Positions 1-5,620 of a DNA stretch of 7,478 nt are shown one piece after another. The position numbers and the translations under genes were made by a program. Source of the stretch: a bacterium (GTDB lineage Bacteria; Desulfobacterota; DSWW01); NCBI GenBank assembly GCA_030609865.1, contig JAUWSZ010000092.1, positions 1-7,478 on the forward strand, read 5' to 3'. The notes beneath the pieces are model-generated. The model had not been told where the DNA came from. It saw nothing but the letters and a program-made list of their open reading frames with translations, and did no database searches. The stretch's first letter is position 1; every line of letters begins with the position of its first letter.

Positions 1-1296
1 CTGCTCGCAGGAACCGGGAGCGAGCAAGGATGTGGCGATCCGAATCGTTCCTTTCCCGGCCATGGCGTCCCGGGCATTCAGGACGAGGTTGAGCAACAGC
101 TGGTCCAGTTGATGGGGGTCCCCCTCGACCTGGCCCGCGAGAGGATCGAGATCCAACCGTATTTCCTCGGCCGACTCGAGTGAGGTGGCCAGGAAGCTCG
201 AGGCTTCCCTTATCCAGGCGTTCACGTCGATGGGCCTTTTCTCCATCCTAGGTTTGCGGCTCATGTTGAGCAGTTGTCGGGTGAGACGGGATGCCTTTTC
301 CGCCATGGAGAAAATGATCTGTGCCGGGCGCTCGACGGAGGGCATCTCACGGGCACGACGGGTCAACAGCTCGGTCTGGGGCATCATCGCTGCGAGGATG
401 TTGTTGAATTCATGCGCGATTCCGCTGACCAGCGTGCCGAGGGACTCCATTTTCTGGTGCTGGAGGAAGTGCTGTTCCATCTCCTTCCACTCCGTGATGT
501 CCAATACACAACCCTGTACGGCCTCGGTTCCCTGCAGCGGGATCGGCCCTGCGCAGTGGAGGGCGGTCCGATCTCTTCCGCCTCGGGCTCTCAGCCGGAC
601 CTCCTCTGCCGTCCGCGGAAGATCCTCCCGATGCGACTCGAGATCCGCGGAATCATCGTGTGGGATGGGCACGAGAAAGTCTGCCATCTGCTTGCCCGCG
701 AGTTCCTCCGGCGTGCGGCCCAGCATCTCGCAGAGCCGATCATTCACGAGCAGGATCTTTCCCCCCAGCTGTGTGTAGATCCCGACCAGGGACTGCTGAA
801 ACAGGTTGCGGTACTTGGCCTCCGACTCACGAAGGGCATGGGTCCGCTCTTGCACGGTTTTCTCGAGCTCTTCGTTGAGCTGTTCGAGTTGCCGGGCAAC
901 CTGCCGCTTTTCCAGCCGCTCTCTGCGCAAATCCATCCCGTTCCTCAGAACCTTCCTGAGTTCTCGAGGGCTGAACTCTCCCTTCTTGAGGTAGAAATAG
1001 ATGTGCGCGTCTGTCGCCTCCACGGGCGACCAGTCCTTCTCGAATCCCGTGATCACGATGAGAAGGGTTTCCTCGTCCGTCCTCTCCCGGATCGTACGGA
1101 CCAGCTCCTTCCCGGAAAGGCCGGGAATCCGAAGATCACAGAGGATCGCGTCGTAGGTTTGATGGTCCAACCGGGCCAATACCTGGTCCCCGTCCTCAGC
1201 AACATCCGCCAGGTAGTCGTGTTCGACGGTATGTGTTAGGAATTCCAGATAGTGGGAATCGTCCTCCACGATCAAAATGCGTGGCTTTTCCTTCAT
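1..1296 (-). CDS. REC-PAS-histidine kinase (C-terminus beyond window)
   Basis: Cytoplasmic hybrid sensor kinase. The frame is open from an ATG at 1296 to the window edge (432 codons seen). Residues 5-120 are a receiver domain starting RILIVEDD, with acidic pair D12/D13, phospho-acceptor D54 (CDLRIPG), T83 and K104. A charged helix at about 112-156, likely coiled coil, leads into a PAS domain (about 157-272, ending in VLDITEWKEME). The dimerisation/phosphotransfer domain follows, with H295 in GIAHEFNNIL. The ATP-binding domain has its N box at QLLLNLVLNARDAM (N403, N407); the G1, F and G2 boxes would lie outside the window. No membrane segment is visible. The start is supported by GAGGAG four bases upstream and 12 bp spacing from the preceding kinase gene, so the two are probably co-transcribed. 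The receiver lies at the N-terminus rather than the C-terminus, which suggests that phosphorylation by another kinase, plausibly its operon partner, controls this one. The family call is firm; the signal is unknown. Confidence 0.93.
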   Translation of the reverse strand, partial: MKEKPRILIVEDDSHYLEFLTHTVEHDYLADVAEDGDQVLARLDHQTYDAILCDLRIPGLSGKELVRTIRERTDEETLLIVITGFEKDWSPVEATDAHIYFYLKKGEFSPRELRKVLRNGMDLRRERLEKRQVARQLEQLNEELEKTVQERTHALRESEAKYRNLFQQSLVGIYTQLGGKILLVNDRLCEMLGRTPEELAGKQMADFLVPIPHDDSADLESHREDLPRTAEEVRLRARGGRDRTALHCAGPIPLQGTEAVQGCVLDITEWKEMEQHFLQHQKMESLGTLVSGIAHEFNNILAAMMPQTELLTRRAREMPSVERPAQIIFSMAEKASRLTRQLLNMSRKPRMEKRPIDVNAWIREASSFLATSLESAEEIRLDLDPLAGQVEGDPHQLDQLLLNLVLNARDAMAGKGTIRIATSLLAPGSCEQ

Positions 1297-1300
1297 CGTG

Positions 1301-1306
1301 CTCCTC
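1301..1306 (-). promoter_or_regulatory. Ribosome binding site of the REC-PAS kinase
   Basis: On the minus strand GAGGAG lies four bases before the ATG at 1296, inside the 12-bp gap that follows the TGA (1309-1311) of the HDOD kinase. It fixes the start of the downstream kinase and fits translation from a shared mRNA. Confidence 0.75.
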
Positions 1307-1308
1307 GG

Positions 1309-3918
1309 TCAGACGGGTGTTTCCGGTAGGCCCGGCAACCCGTCCGGGTACGAAGGTAGGGTGAGACGAAAGGAGGTGCCTTTTCCGAGCGTTGAGGTCA
1401 CTTCCAGGTTCCCGCCGTGTTCCTTGACCATCTTGCGGGTCAGGCTGAGCCCAAGTCCTGTTCCTTCCACACGGTCGGAGGTCGTGAAGAAAGGGTCAAA
1501 GATCTTGGGGATGTGGTCCGCGGGGATCCCGTAACCCGTGTCGGTCACGACCACCTCAATGAACGGAATGTTGCCCGGCTGCCGGACCGCCGAGCGGCTT
1601 TCGATCTTCAGGATGCCCCCCTCGGGCATGGCCTTGTAGGCATTCGAGTAGAGGTTCAGGAAGACCTGCATCAAGTCCGCCTTCCTGCCGAAGATGTCTT
1701 GCGCGTCCAACGCCTTCTCGACCCGGATTCCCCGCTCCTTGAACAGTTCGGCCAGCAGGACTTCGGTCCCTTCCAGGAGGCCCTGAAGATGGAGCTTCTC
1801 GGGCGGTCGGTCGGGCCTTCGGGCGAACTGGAGGAGGTCGTCGATGATCGAAAAGGATTTGTCCAGGCTCTTGAGGACGATCTGAATCTGCTCCTTGACC
1901 GTTCGGGTGGGCCTCGCGGTCTCCGTGTCGGTTGCATAGCAGGCAATGCGGCCCGCGTCGATTTCTTCGAGCAGGAGTTCCAGGATGCCTTTGACCGCCC
2001 CCAAGGGGCTTCGCAGGTTGTGGGCCGTGCCGGCAGCCAGTTCGCCTACCGAGGCCATGCGCGCGGCTTCCAGCAGCTGCCTCTGGAGAATGCGTTCCTC
2101 GGTCACGTCCTGCAGGATGCAAAGCAGGGCCTTCTCTCCGTTGGACTCTTTTCCAACGGGGACAAGGCCCCATTGATAGGTCCTCTCGCAGTCTTCGGCC
2201 GTTTCCGACAGCGTCGTCTCCCCCCTGGAAAACCGCTCCCCCTGAAGAACCGCCTCTCTGGCCTTGGACAACATACCATCCGGGAAGGCCTCGGTGAAGG
2301 GTTTTTTGCTCTCCAGGAGACGGGGGGGCAGCATCGTTCTTGCGGCAGGATTCTGGCACCGAATCATGCCTTGCTCGTTCAGAAGGAGGAGTCCGAGCGG
2401 GATGCTGTCGAGGATGTTCTCCTTCTGCACCTTCTCCTGCTCGACCTTTTTCCTCTCTTCGTCGAGTTGCCCGATCGAGCGTTCCAGATTTTGTGCGAGC
2501 CTATGGATCTCCTGGTGGGACTGAATCCGCTCGATGGCTTCCGAGGCCAGTTTGGCACAAGAGGCCAGGAGCAGCCCCATCCTCTCCACCGGCAGCGTGT
2601 CCTCTGCGTCTGCCTGGACTCTCAGATGGCCGAGGGGGCCTCGTTTTCCGATGAGATCGACGAAAAGCCAGGACGCTCCCGGCTCCTTTACCTCGTAGGG
2701 CTCGGCCTGACGCGACTGCTCGAGGAGAATGGTCTGGCAATGTCCTGTGTCGGTGTCTTTCCTGGCCCGGGAGAGCAATTCCCATCGTCGATCCAGGAAA
2801 AGGGTCGAGACAGCCTCCTGGAAAGGGAGGGAGGTGACGAGGGTCGTCGTGAGGTGCCGAAGGGCTTCTCGGAGCGAATTGCAGCCCTGCAGATGCAGAC
2901 CGAGGGAGTTGATGCCTGTGAGTTCTCTTTCGCGCTCCATGAGGCTTCTCTGGCGGGCTTCCTGGTCCTGCCGCATCCCGCCCAGTGCGATGTTTGCCTC
3001 GGTCAGCACGGGAAAAAACGTGGCCAGAGGGACGGGGCTCCAATCCACCCTGTCGAGAAGCCTTCGCAGGGTGCGGTCTGCTTCCTTTTGGGCACGTTCC
3101 ATCTCCTCGGGTGACAGGGAAAGCCCTTTCAGGATTCTGGTCGGGATTGCGTTCGGGGCAGGGGCTTCCGCCTGGCTCGTTCGATGCCCATGAGAGAGCT
3201 GATTCGCCAGATCGACGACGCGGCAAAGCGTTTGAAGATAGGATCCGTCGAGGAAACCCTGTGAGGGATTGTGATGATGTTGAATGACGCTGCTGTAGAG
3301 CACCGGGATCTTCCAGTGTTCCAGGAGCCACCGGCCCACATCTGCGTGGTCACAACCGATCAGATCCCTCTCGACCCGGTACAGGGGGATTCTTTCCTCG
3401 CTGGCTCGAGACACGACTCGTCCGTATTCGTCCTTCATACGGCTCGACAGGAACACCTTGCCCACGTCGTGGAGCAGGCCGGAGACAAAGGCCTCTTCCG
3501 GGTCCACGGGAGGGGTCGTCCGGCTGGCCAGTTCCCTCGCCAGGACGGCCGTTTCGATACTGTGTATCCACAGCCCGCCCAGGTCCATCCCATGGTCGAC
3601 CTGTTGATCCGAAAAGAGCTCGAGGGTCGGACAGCTGAGGGCGATTCCGCGGACGACCGCATGTCCAAGCTTCGCAAGGGCGGTCTTCAAGGAGGTGATG
3701 CTGCAGGCCCGATCCTGATACGGTGCGTTGGCCACCTTCAGGACCATGGCGGTCAGGGGAGGGTCGAGTTCGATCACCTCGGCCAGGTCCTCGATCGAGG
3801 CGTCGGGGCTCAATGCTCGCTGGATCGCTTCCGAGGCGATCGCAGGCAGGGTGGGGAGTGAGTCGAGTGCCTCAAGGCAGTGCCGGAGATACACCTCGTC
3901 GGTCGTGTCTGGATTCAT
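1309..3918 (-). CDS. HDOD-GAF-like-PAS sensor histidine kinase
   Basis: Soluble 869-residue sensor kinase. Residues about 14-245 are an HDOD domain: LPTLPAIASEAIQRAL opening, ELDPPLTAMVLKVANAPYQ, SLKTALAKLGH, then H119, LLHDVGK (H150/D151), H191, HHH at 213-215 and D236, so the HD-type metal-ligand positions look retained. Residues about 335-462 resemble a GAF domain (weak call). A charged helix at about 462-500 leads into a PAS domain (about 500-610, ending in ILQDVTEERI). The phosphotransfer helix carries H633 in GTAHNLRSPL. The ATPase domain has an N box (N755, N759), G1 DTGYGIP (793-799), F box FDPFFTT (807-813) and G2 GTGLGL (819-824), so it looks catalytically complete. The residue after H633 is Asn instead of the usual Glu or Asp. 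There is no receiver, output domain or transmembrane segment. It is first gene of an operon with the receiver-first kinase, which is its likely phosphoacceptor (inference). The start at 3918 has only a distant AAGG (11-base spacing), but it precedes the HDOD fold directly. Confidence 0.95.
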   Translation of the reverse strand: MNPDTTDEVYLRHCLEALDSLPTLPAIASEAIQRALSPDASIEDLAEVIELDPPLTAMVLKVANAPYQDRACSITSLKTALAKLGHAVVRGIALSCPTLELFSDQQVDHGMDLGGLWIHSIETAVLARELASRTTPPVDPEEAFVSGLLHDVGKVFLSSRMKDEYGRVVSRASEERIPLYRVERDLIGCDHADVGRWLLEHWKIPVLYSSVIQHHHNPSQGFLDGSYLQTLCRVVDLANQLSHGHRTSQAEAPAPNAIPTRILKGLSLSPEEMERAQKEADRTLRRLLDRVDWSPVPLATFFPVLTEANIALGGMRQDQEARQRSLMERERELTGINSLGLHLQGCNSLREALRHLTTTLVTSLPFQEAVSTLFLDRRWELLSRARKDTDTGHCQTILLEQSRQAEPYEVKEPGASWLFVDLIGKRGPLGHLRVQADAEDTLPVERMGLLLASCAKLASEAIERIQSHQEIHRLAQNLERSIGQLDEERKKVEQEKVQKENILDSIPLGLLLLNEQGMIRCQNPAARTMLPPRLLESKKPFTEAFPDGMLSKAREAVLQGERFSRGETTLSETAEDCERTYQWGLVPVGKESNGEKALLCILQDVTEERILQRQLLEAARMASVGELAAGTAHNLRSPLGAVKGILELLLEEIDAGRIACYATDTETARPTRTVKEQIQIVLKSLDKSFSIIDDLLQFARRPDRPPEKLHLQGLLEGTEVLLAELFKERGIRVEKALDAQDIFGRKADLMQVFLNLYSNAYKAMPEGGILKIESRSAVRQPGNIPFIEVVVTDTGYGIPADHIPKIFDPFFTTSDRVEGTGLGLSLTRKMVKEHGGNLEVTSTLGKGTSFRLTLPSYPDGLPGLPETPV

Positions 3919-3941
3919 GGGGGACCAAACCTTCTCGATCG

Positions 3942-3961
3942 GGAGGCTGTCGACAGCCTCC
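3942..3961. promoter_or_regulatory. Perfect 20-bp palindrome in the HDOD kinase leader
   Basis: GGAGGCTGTCGACAGCCTCC is an exact inverted repeat with no spacer. It lies 24-43 bp upstream of the kinase ATG and downstream of the predicted promoter, so it falls within the 5' leader. It could be a dimeric repressor or activator site, or, as RNA, a strong hairpin just upstream of the weak AAGG ribosome binding site. No T-run follows it on the minus strand, which argues against an intrinsic terminator. Confidence 0.6.
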
Positions 3962-4036
3962 GAGAGGGCATTCTACTACACCCTCCCTGAAAGCGCAGGT
4001 TTCTTATCTTTCAACGTCCTGCAGGTTATGATTACG

Positions 4037-4064
4037 ATTGTATTTCTTTCGGCCGAGAAGTCAA
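4037..4064 (-). promoter_or_regulatory. Sigma70-type promoter of the two-kinase operon
   Basis: Reading the minus strand, TTGACT (4064-4059) is followed after 16 bp by TACAAT (4042-4037). Each differs from the sigma70 consensus by one base. The surrounding sequence is AT-rich compared with the flanking genes. Transcription would start near 4030, giving a leader of about 110 nt that contains the 20-bp palindrome at 3942-3961. This is a consensus match only. Confidence 0.6.
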
Positions 4065-4182
4065 CAGAAAACTTAAAGCACATTCTGATATTTTTCTGTA
4101 ACTATCCTCGATGAAAAGATTTTCGACTTTTCTGGTCAGGACGGATACGGTCCCTCGGGGAAAATGGGGAGGGTAGGGTGGT

Positions 4183-5103
4183 CTACTCAAGGAGAGGGGC
4201 AACCGCGGAATACATGACTTCCGCGACGAACTCCTGCCCTTCTGGGGTCAGATGCAGCCCAAACTCGTCAAGAAACGATTCCCAGCCGGGCTGGGTGACA
4301 AAGGCTTGGTGCAGGTCGACCCAGTCGATACCGTTCGCGATGGCATAGTTGCGCAGGACATTGTTCCAATCCTCGATGGTCGGCCAGGTCTGGTCGTGCA
4401 ACAGGGCCTCGCGCGTCCGGGGGGGCACGGTGAGGAGGATCGGATAGAGCGAATGCGTGCTCGCCTGGTCCATCATCTGCTCCAGGGCCGCGAGCATCTG
4501 TCCTACGGGTGTATTCGTCTCGTCGGAGACATCGTTTGCCCCCTCAAGGATGTAGATGTACTCGACTCCGGAATGGGTAGACAGGACGTCACCGAGCCTT
4601 AGGGCGCCTTCGGACAGGGTCTCCCCGGCCACCCCTTCATTGATGACAAGGGACGGCCCAACGTTCTCATTCAGCATGGTATCGAGCATGTGGGTGTGGT
4701 AGACCCACGGTCCAACCAGCGAGTCTCCGAAGGCGAGGATTCGATAGACAATCGGTTCCGTGTCCACACGAAAGGGCTTGATGTTGCTGACCAGGAACAG
4801 GCCCAACCGGACCGAAACCCGCACTTCCCCCTCGAGGCCGGGAGGTATTTCGACAAGGATCTCCTTGGGGTTCCGGCTGAGGATCGATTGGGGCCAGGTA
4901 TTCGCGAACTGCACTTTCAGCTGGCTCGGCAGGGGCTCGGCCCCGTCCGGGTTTCGCAGAACGAGACGATCGCCCACGTTTGCATGGTGGGGTACGAGGT
5001 GATCTATGTAAAAGATGCATCCGCTCAGGGTTGCCGGCAGGGTGAGAAGGGCAATCCAAGCAAGAGTCCGGGCTGCTATCCGCGTATGTGCTCGCCATAC
5101 CAT
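4183..5103 (-). CDS. SGNH/GDSL-family hydrolase lipoprotein with IPT/TIG-like domain
   Basis: 306-residue exported lipoprotein. The N-terminus has Arg residues, a hydrophobic stretch (about 13-25) and a lipobox LSGC with lipidated Cys29. The next residue is Ile rather than Asp, so an outer-membrane location is likely if the host is Gram-negative. Residues about 33-115 resemble an IPT/TIG immunoglobulin-like domain. From about 118 onward is an SGNH hydrolase fold: block I FGDSL (nucleophile S128), block II NEGVAGET (G160), block III GAND (188-191) and block V FGLHLTPEG (H284). Such enzymes cleave esters on lipids, sugars or cell-wall polymers; the substrate cannot be read here. In the usual DxxH of block V the Asp three residues before His is replaced by Phe281, with Glu280 and Asp279 next to it. 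The ATG at 5103 is chosen over an in-frame TTG at 5148 because GGGAGGAG lies six bases upstream and the TTG would coincide with the predicted transcription start. It appears monocistronic. Confidence 0.88.
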   Translation of the reverse strand: MVWRAHTRIAARTLAWIALLTLPATLSGCIFYIDHLVPHHANVGDRLVLRNPDGAEPLPSQLKVQFANTWPQSILSRNPKEILVEIPPGLEGEVRVSVRLGLFLVSNIKPFRVDTEPIVYRILAFGDSLVGPWVYHTHMLDTMLNENVGPSLVINEGVAGETLSEGALRLGDVLSTHSGVEYIYILEGANDVSDETNTPVGQMLAALEQMMDQASTHSLYPILLTVPPRTREALLHDQTWPTIEDWNNVLRNYAIANGIDWVDLHQAFVTQPGWESFLDEFGLHLTPEGQEFVAEVMYSAVAPLLE

Positions 5104-5109
5104 TTGCCG

Positions 5110-5117
5110 CTCCTCCC
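5110..5117 (-). promoter_or_regulatory. Ribosome binding site of the SGNH lipoprotein
   Basis: GGGAGGAG on the minus strand, six bases before the ATG at 5103. It decides the start in favour of a 306-residue protein with a normal-length lipoprotein signal, instead of a 15-residue extension from the TTG at 5148. Confidence 0.8.
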
Positions 5118-5153
5118 ACTTCTGGCGGTGTTCCGTCAGTGCAATCAAACAAA

Positions 5154-5159
5154 ATTATA
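5154..5159 (-). promoter_or_regulatory. Consensus -10 box upstream of the SGNH lipoprotein
   Basis: The minus strand reads TATAAT exactly, within the AT-rich stretch 5145-5200. No good -35 box lies 16-18 bp upstream; the bases there are T-rich (CTTTTT). Transcription would begin near 5147, leaving a leader of about 45 nt. The promoter is either weak or activator-dependent. Confidence 0.45.
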
Positions 5160-5318
5160 AGCTCATAAGGTTAGAGAAAAAGAACAGCAAAATCAAGCGT
5201 TCCTTTTCTGTGGTCACGCCTTCTTCCCGAGGCATCCGTTCCCCGGGGCGGCCCCGATCGTATGGTCAGTGGTTAGATGCTCATCGGAGGTTTTTCGTTC
5301 ACCCATCCGCCTTCGCAG

Positions 5319-5340
5319 GGGACCACGGCCTTGGCCGTGG
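5319..5340 (+). repeat. REP-like hairpin element, copy 1
   Basis: GGGA followed by a stem CCACGGCC, a TT loop and the exact complement GGCCGTGG. It has the same design, length and orientation as the element at 5408-5429, 89 bp downstream, and shares the first ten bases GGGACCACGG. A short tetranucleotide leading into a GC-rich palindrome is the layout of REP sequences mobilised by IS200/IS605-like REP-associated transposases. No such transposase gene is in the window, so the REP assignment is an inference. Confidence 0.55.
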
Positions 5341-5356
5341 ATGAATACGCATCCTT

Positions 5357-5380
5357 CGAAGCTCGCTTTTGTGAGCTTCG
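5357..5380. repeat. 10-bp stem hairpin with TTTT loop
   Basis: CGAAGCTCGC, loop TTTT, then GTGAGCTTCG. Nine Watson-Crick pairs and one G-T pair, if read as plus-strand RNA. It lies between the two REP-like copies. On its 5' side GGATG (5339-5343) and CATCC (5350-5354) form a further 5-bp inverted repeat that overlaps the end of copy 1 by two bases, so the two cannot be fully formed at once. Confidence 0.55.
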
Positions 5381-5407
5381 GCGTGATGTCGCCCCGGGCG
5401 TTTTGAT

Positions 5408-5429
5408 GGGACCACGGGTTTACCCGTGG
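5408..5429 (+). repeat. REP-like hairpin element, copy 2
   Basis: GGGA followed by CCACGGGT, a TT loop and ACCCGTGG. Compared with copy 1 at 5319-5340, the two innermost stem positions changed from CC/GG to GT/AC, preserving pairing on both sides. This double compensatory change indicates that the folded structure, not only the sequence, has been kept. It lies in the same orientation as copy 1. Confidence 0.55.
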
Positions 5430-5463
5430 GGCTCCATGAGAGCGGATTTCTGCCGCCACCCCG

Positions 5464-5498
5464 CTTCGACATGTCTTGCTTCGTTGACACGTCCGAAG
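5464..5498. repeat. Imperfect inverted repeat (about 11 bp arms)
   Basis: CTTCGACATGTC (5464-5475) pairs with GACACGTCCGAAG (5486-5498) with one bulged base and one A-C mismatch around a 10-base loop. It is the fourth hairpin in the row. The TTGACA hexamer at 5484-5489 lies in its loop and 3' arm. Confidence 0.45.
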
Positions 5499-5502
5499 AA
5501 TT

Positions 5503-5523
5503 CTGGTTTTCTTACGAAACCAG
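5503..5523. repeat. 8-bp stem hairpin with CTTAC loop
   Basis: CTGGTTTT, loop CTTAC, then GAAACCAG: seven Watson-Crick pairs plus a closing T-G pair as plus-strand RNA. It begins five bases after the previous inverted repeat ends and is the last clear hairpin of the cluster. No T-run follows, so it is not an intrinsic terminator in the plus direction. Confidence 0.5.
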
Positions 5524-5596
5524 CCAGCTGTGCGCCTGTGTTACGACTCCGTCAACCTTGTGTGCCCATCAGCAGGGGATCCGAAAGCCTGATCAG

Positions 5597-5616
5597 TGGG
5601 GTGCTCCCATGGGGAG
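5597..5616 (+). promoter_or_regulatory. Competing hairpins over the Hfq-like gene's ribosome binding site
   Basis: The likely ribosome binding site GGGGAG (5611-5616) lies four bases before the ATG at 5621. CTCCC (5604-5608) is complementary to GGGAG (5612-5616) across a 3-base loop and would hide it. The same CCC can instead pair with the upstream TGGG (TGGG 5597-5600 with CCCA 5606-5609), which would free the site. The stems are only 4-5 bp, so this is a suggestion of translational control, not proof. Confidence 0.35.
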
Positions 5617-5620
5617 ACAA

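Larger units (their letters stand above)
5160..5620. other. Gene-poor intergenic region with a hairpin cluster
   Basis: Between the lipoprotein promoter and the Hfq-like gene there is no reading frame that looks like protein. Short frames on both strands have low-complexity, Pro/Arg-rich or otherwise unlikely translations. The first 60 bases are AT-rich and hold the divergent lipoprotein promoter. 5244-5256 contains a GC-rich hairpin with GGGG and CCCC arms. 5319-5523 holds at least five good inverted repeats in a row, listed separately. 5524-5596 shows nothing clear, and 5597-5616 holds competing hairpins at the ribosome binding site. TTGACA at 5484-5489 matches a -35 box, but the 17-bp-spaced -10 (TTTTCT) is poor, so the promoter of the Hfq-like gene is not identified. 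Confidence 0.7.

Noticed and set aside
274..1239. 321-codon plus-strand open frame opposite the REC-PAS kinase
   Set aside because: The minus strand encodes complete receiver, PAS and phosphotransfer motifs over the same stretch; the plus frame has no recognisable content.
1417..3114. 565-codon plus-strand open frame opposite the HDOD kinase
   Set aside because: It is the antisense shadow of a gene with intact kinase motifs. Its translation shows no recognisable domain, and GC-rich codon use commonly keeps the antisense frame open.
4112..4140. Terminator for the lipoprotein gene (GAAAAG/CTTTTC inverted repeat)
   Set aside because: The stem is AT-only and short, with an 8-base loop and no T-run after it on the minus strand.
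5104..5148. Extension of the lipoprotein to a TTG start at 5148
   Set aside because: The TTG coincides with the predicted transcription start, it would place 15 charged residues before a normal signal peptide, and the ATG at 5103 has a strong ribosome binding site.
5390..5404. Intrinsic terminator (CGCC-CCG-GGCG followed by TTTT, plus strand)
   Set aside because: A 4-bp stem and four T residues are too weak, and no plus-strand gene lies upstream to be terminated.
5319..5429. CRISPR repeats
   Set aside because: There are only two 22-bp copies, each internally palindromic and not identical, with no third repeat and no cas genes.
5214..5490. Minus-strand short frames across the hairpin cluster as a remnant transposase (TnpB-like) C-terminus
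   Set aside because: The translations (for instance GGGRNPLSWSPTGKP) are mostly readings of hairpin arms, and no zinc-finger or RuvC-like motif could be seen.
5484..5512. Promoter of the Hfq-like gene (TTGACA, 17 bp, TTTTCT)
   Set aside because: The -35 is perfect, but the -10 matches only three of six positions and the -35 sits in a hairpin arm. It is kept as a weak possibility, not annotated.
5426..5620. N-terminal extension of the Hfq-like protein from GTG 5426
   Set aside because: The GTG lies in the stem of REP-like copy 2, and the extra sequence is Cys/Pro-rich and passes through three hairpins. The Hfq-like similarity starts after 5621.
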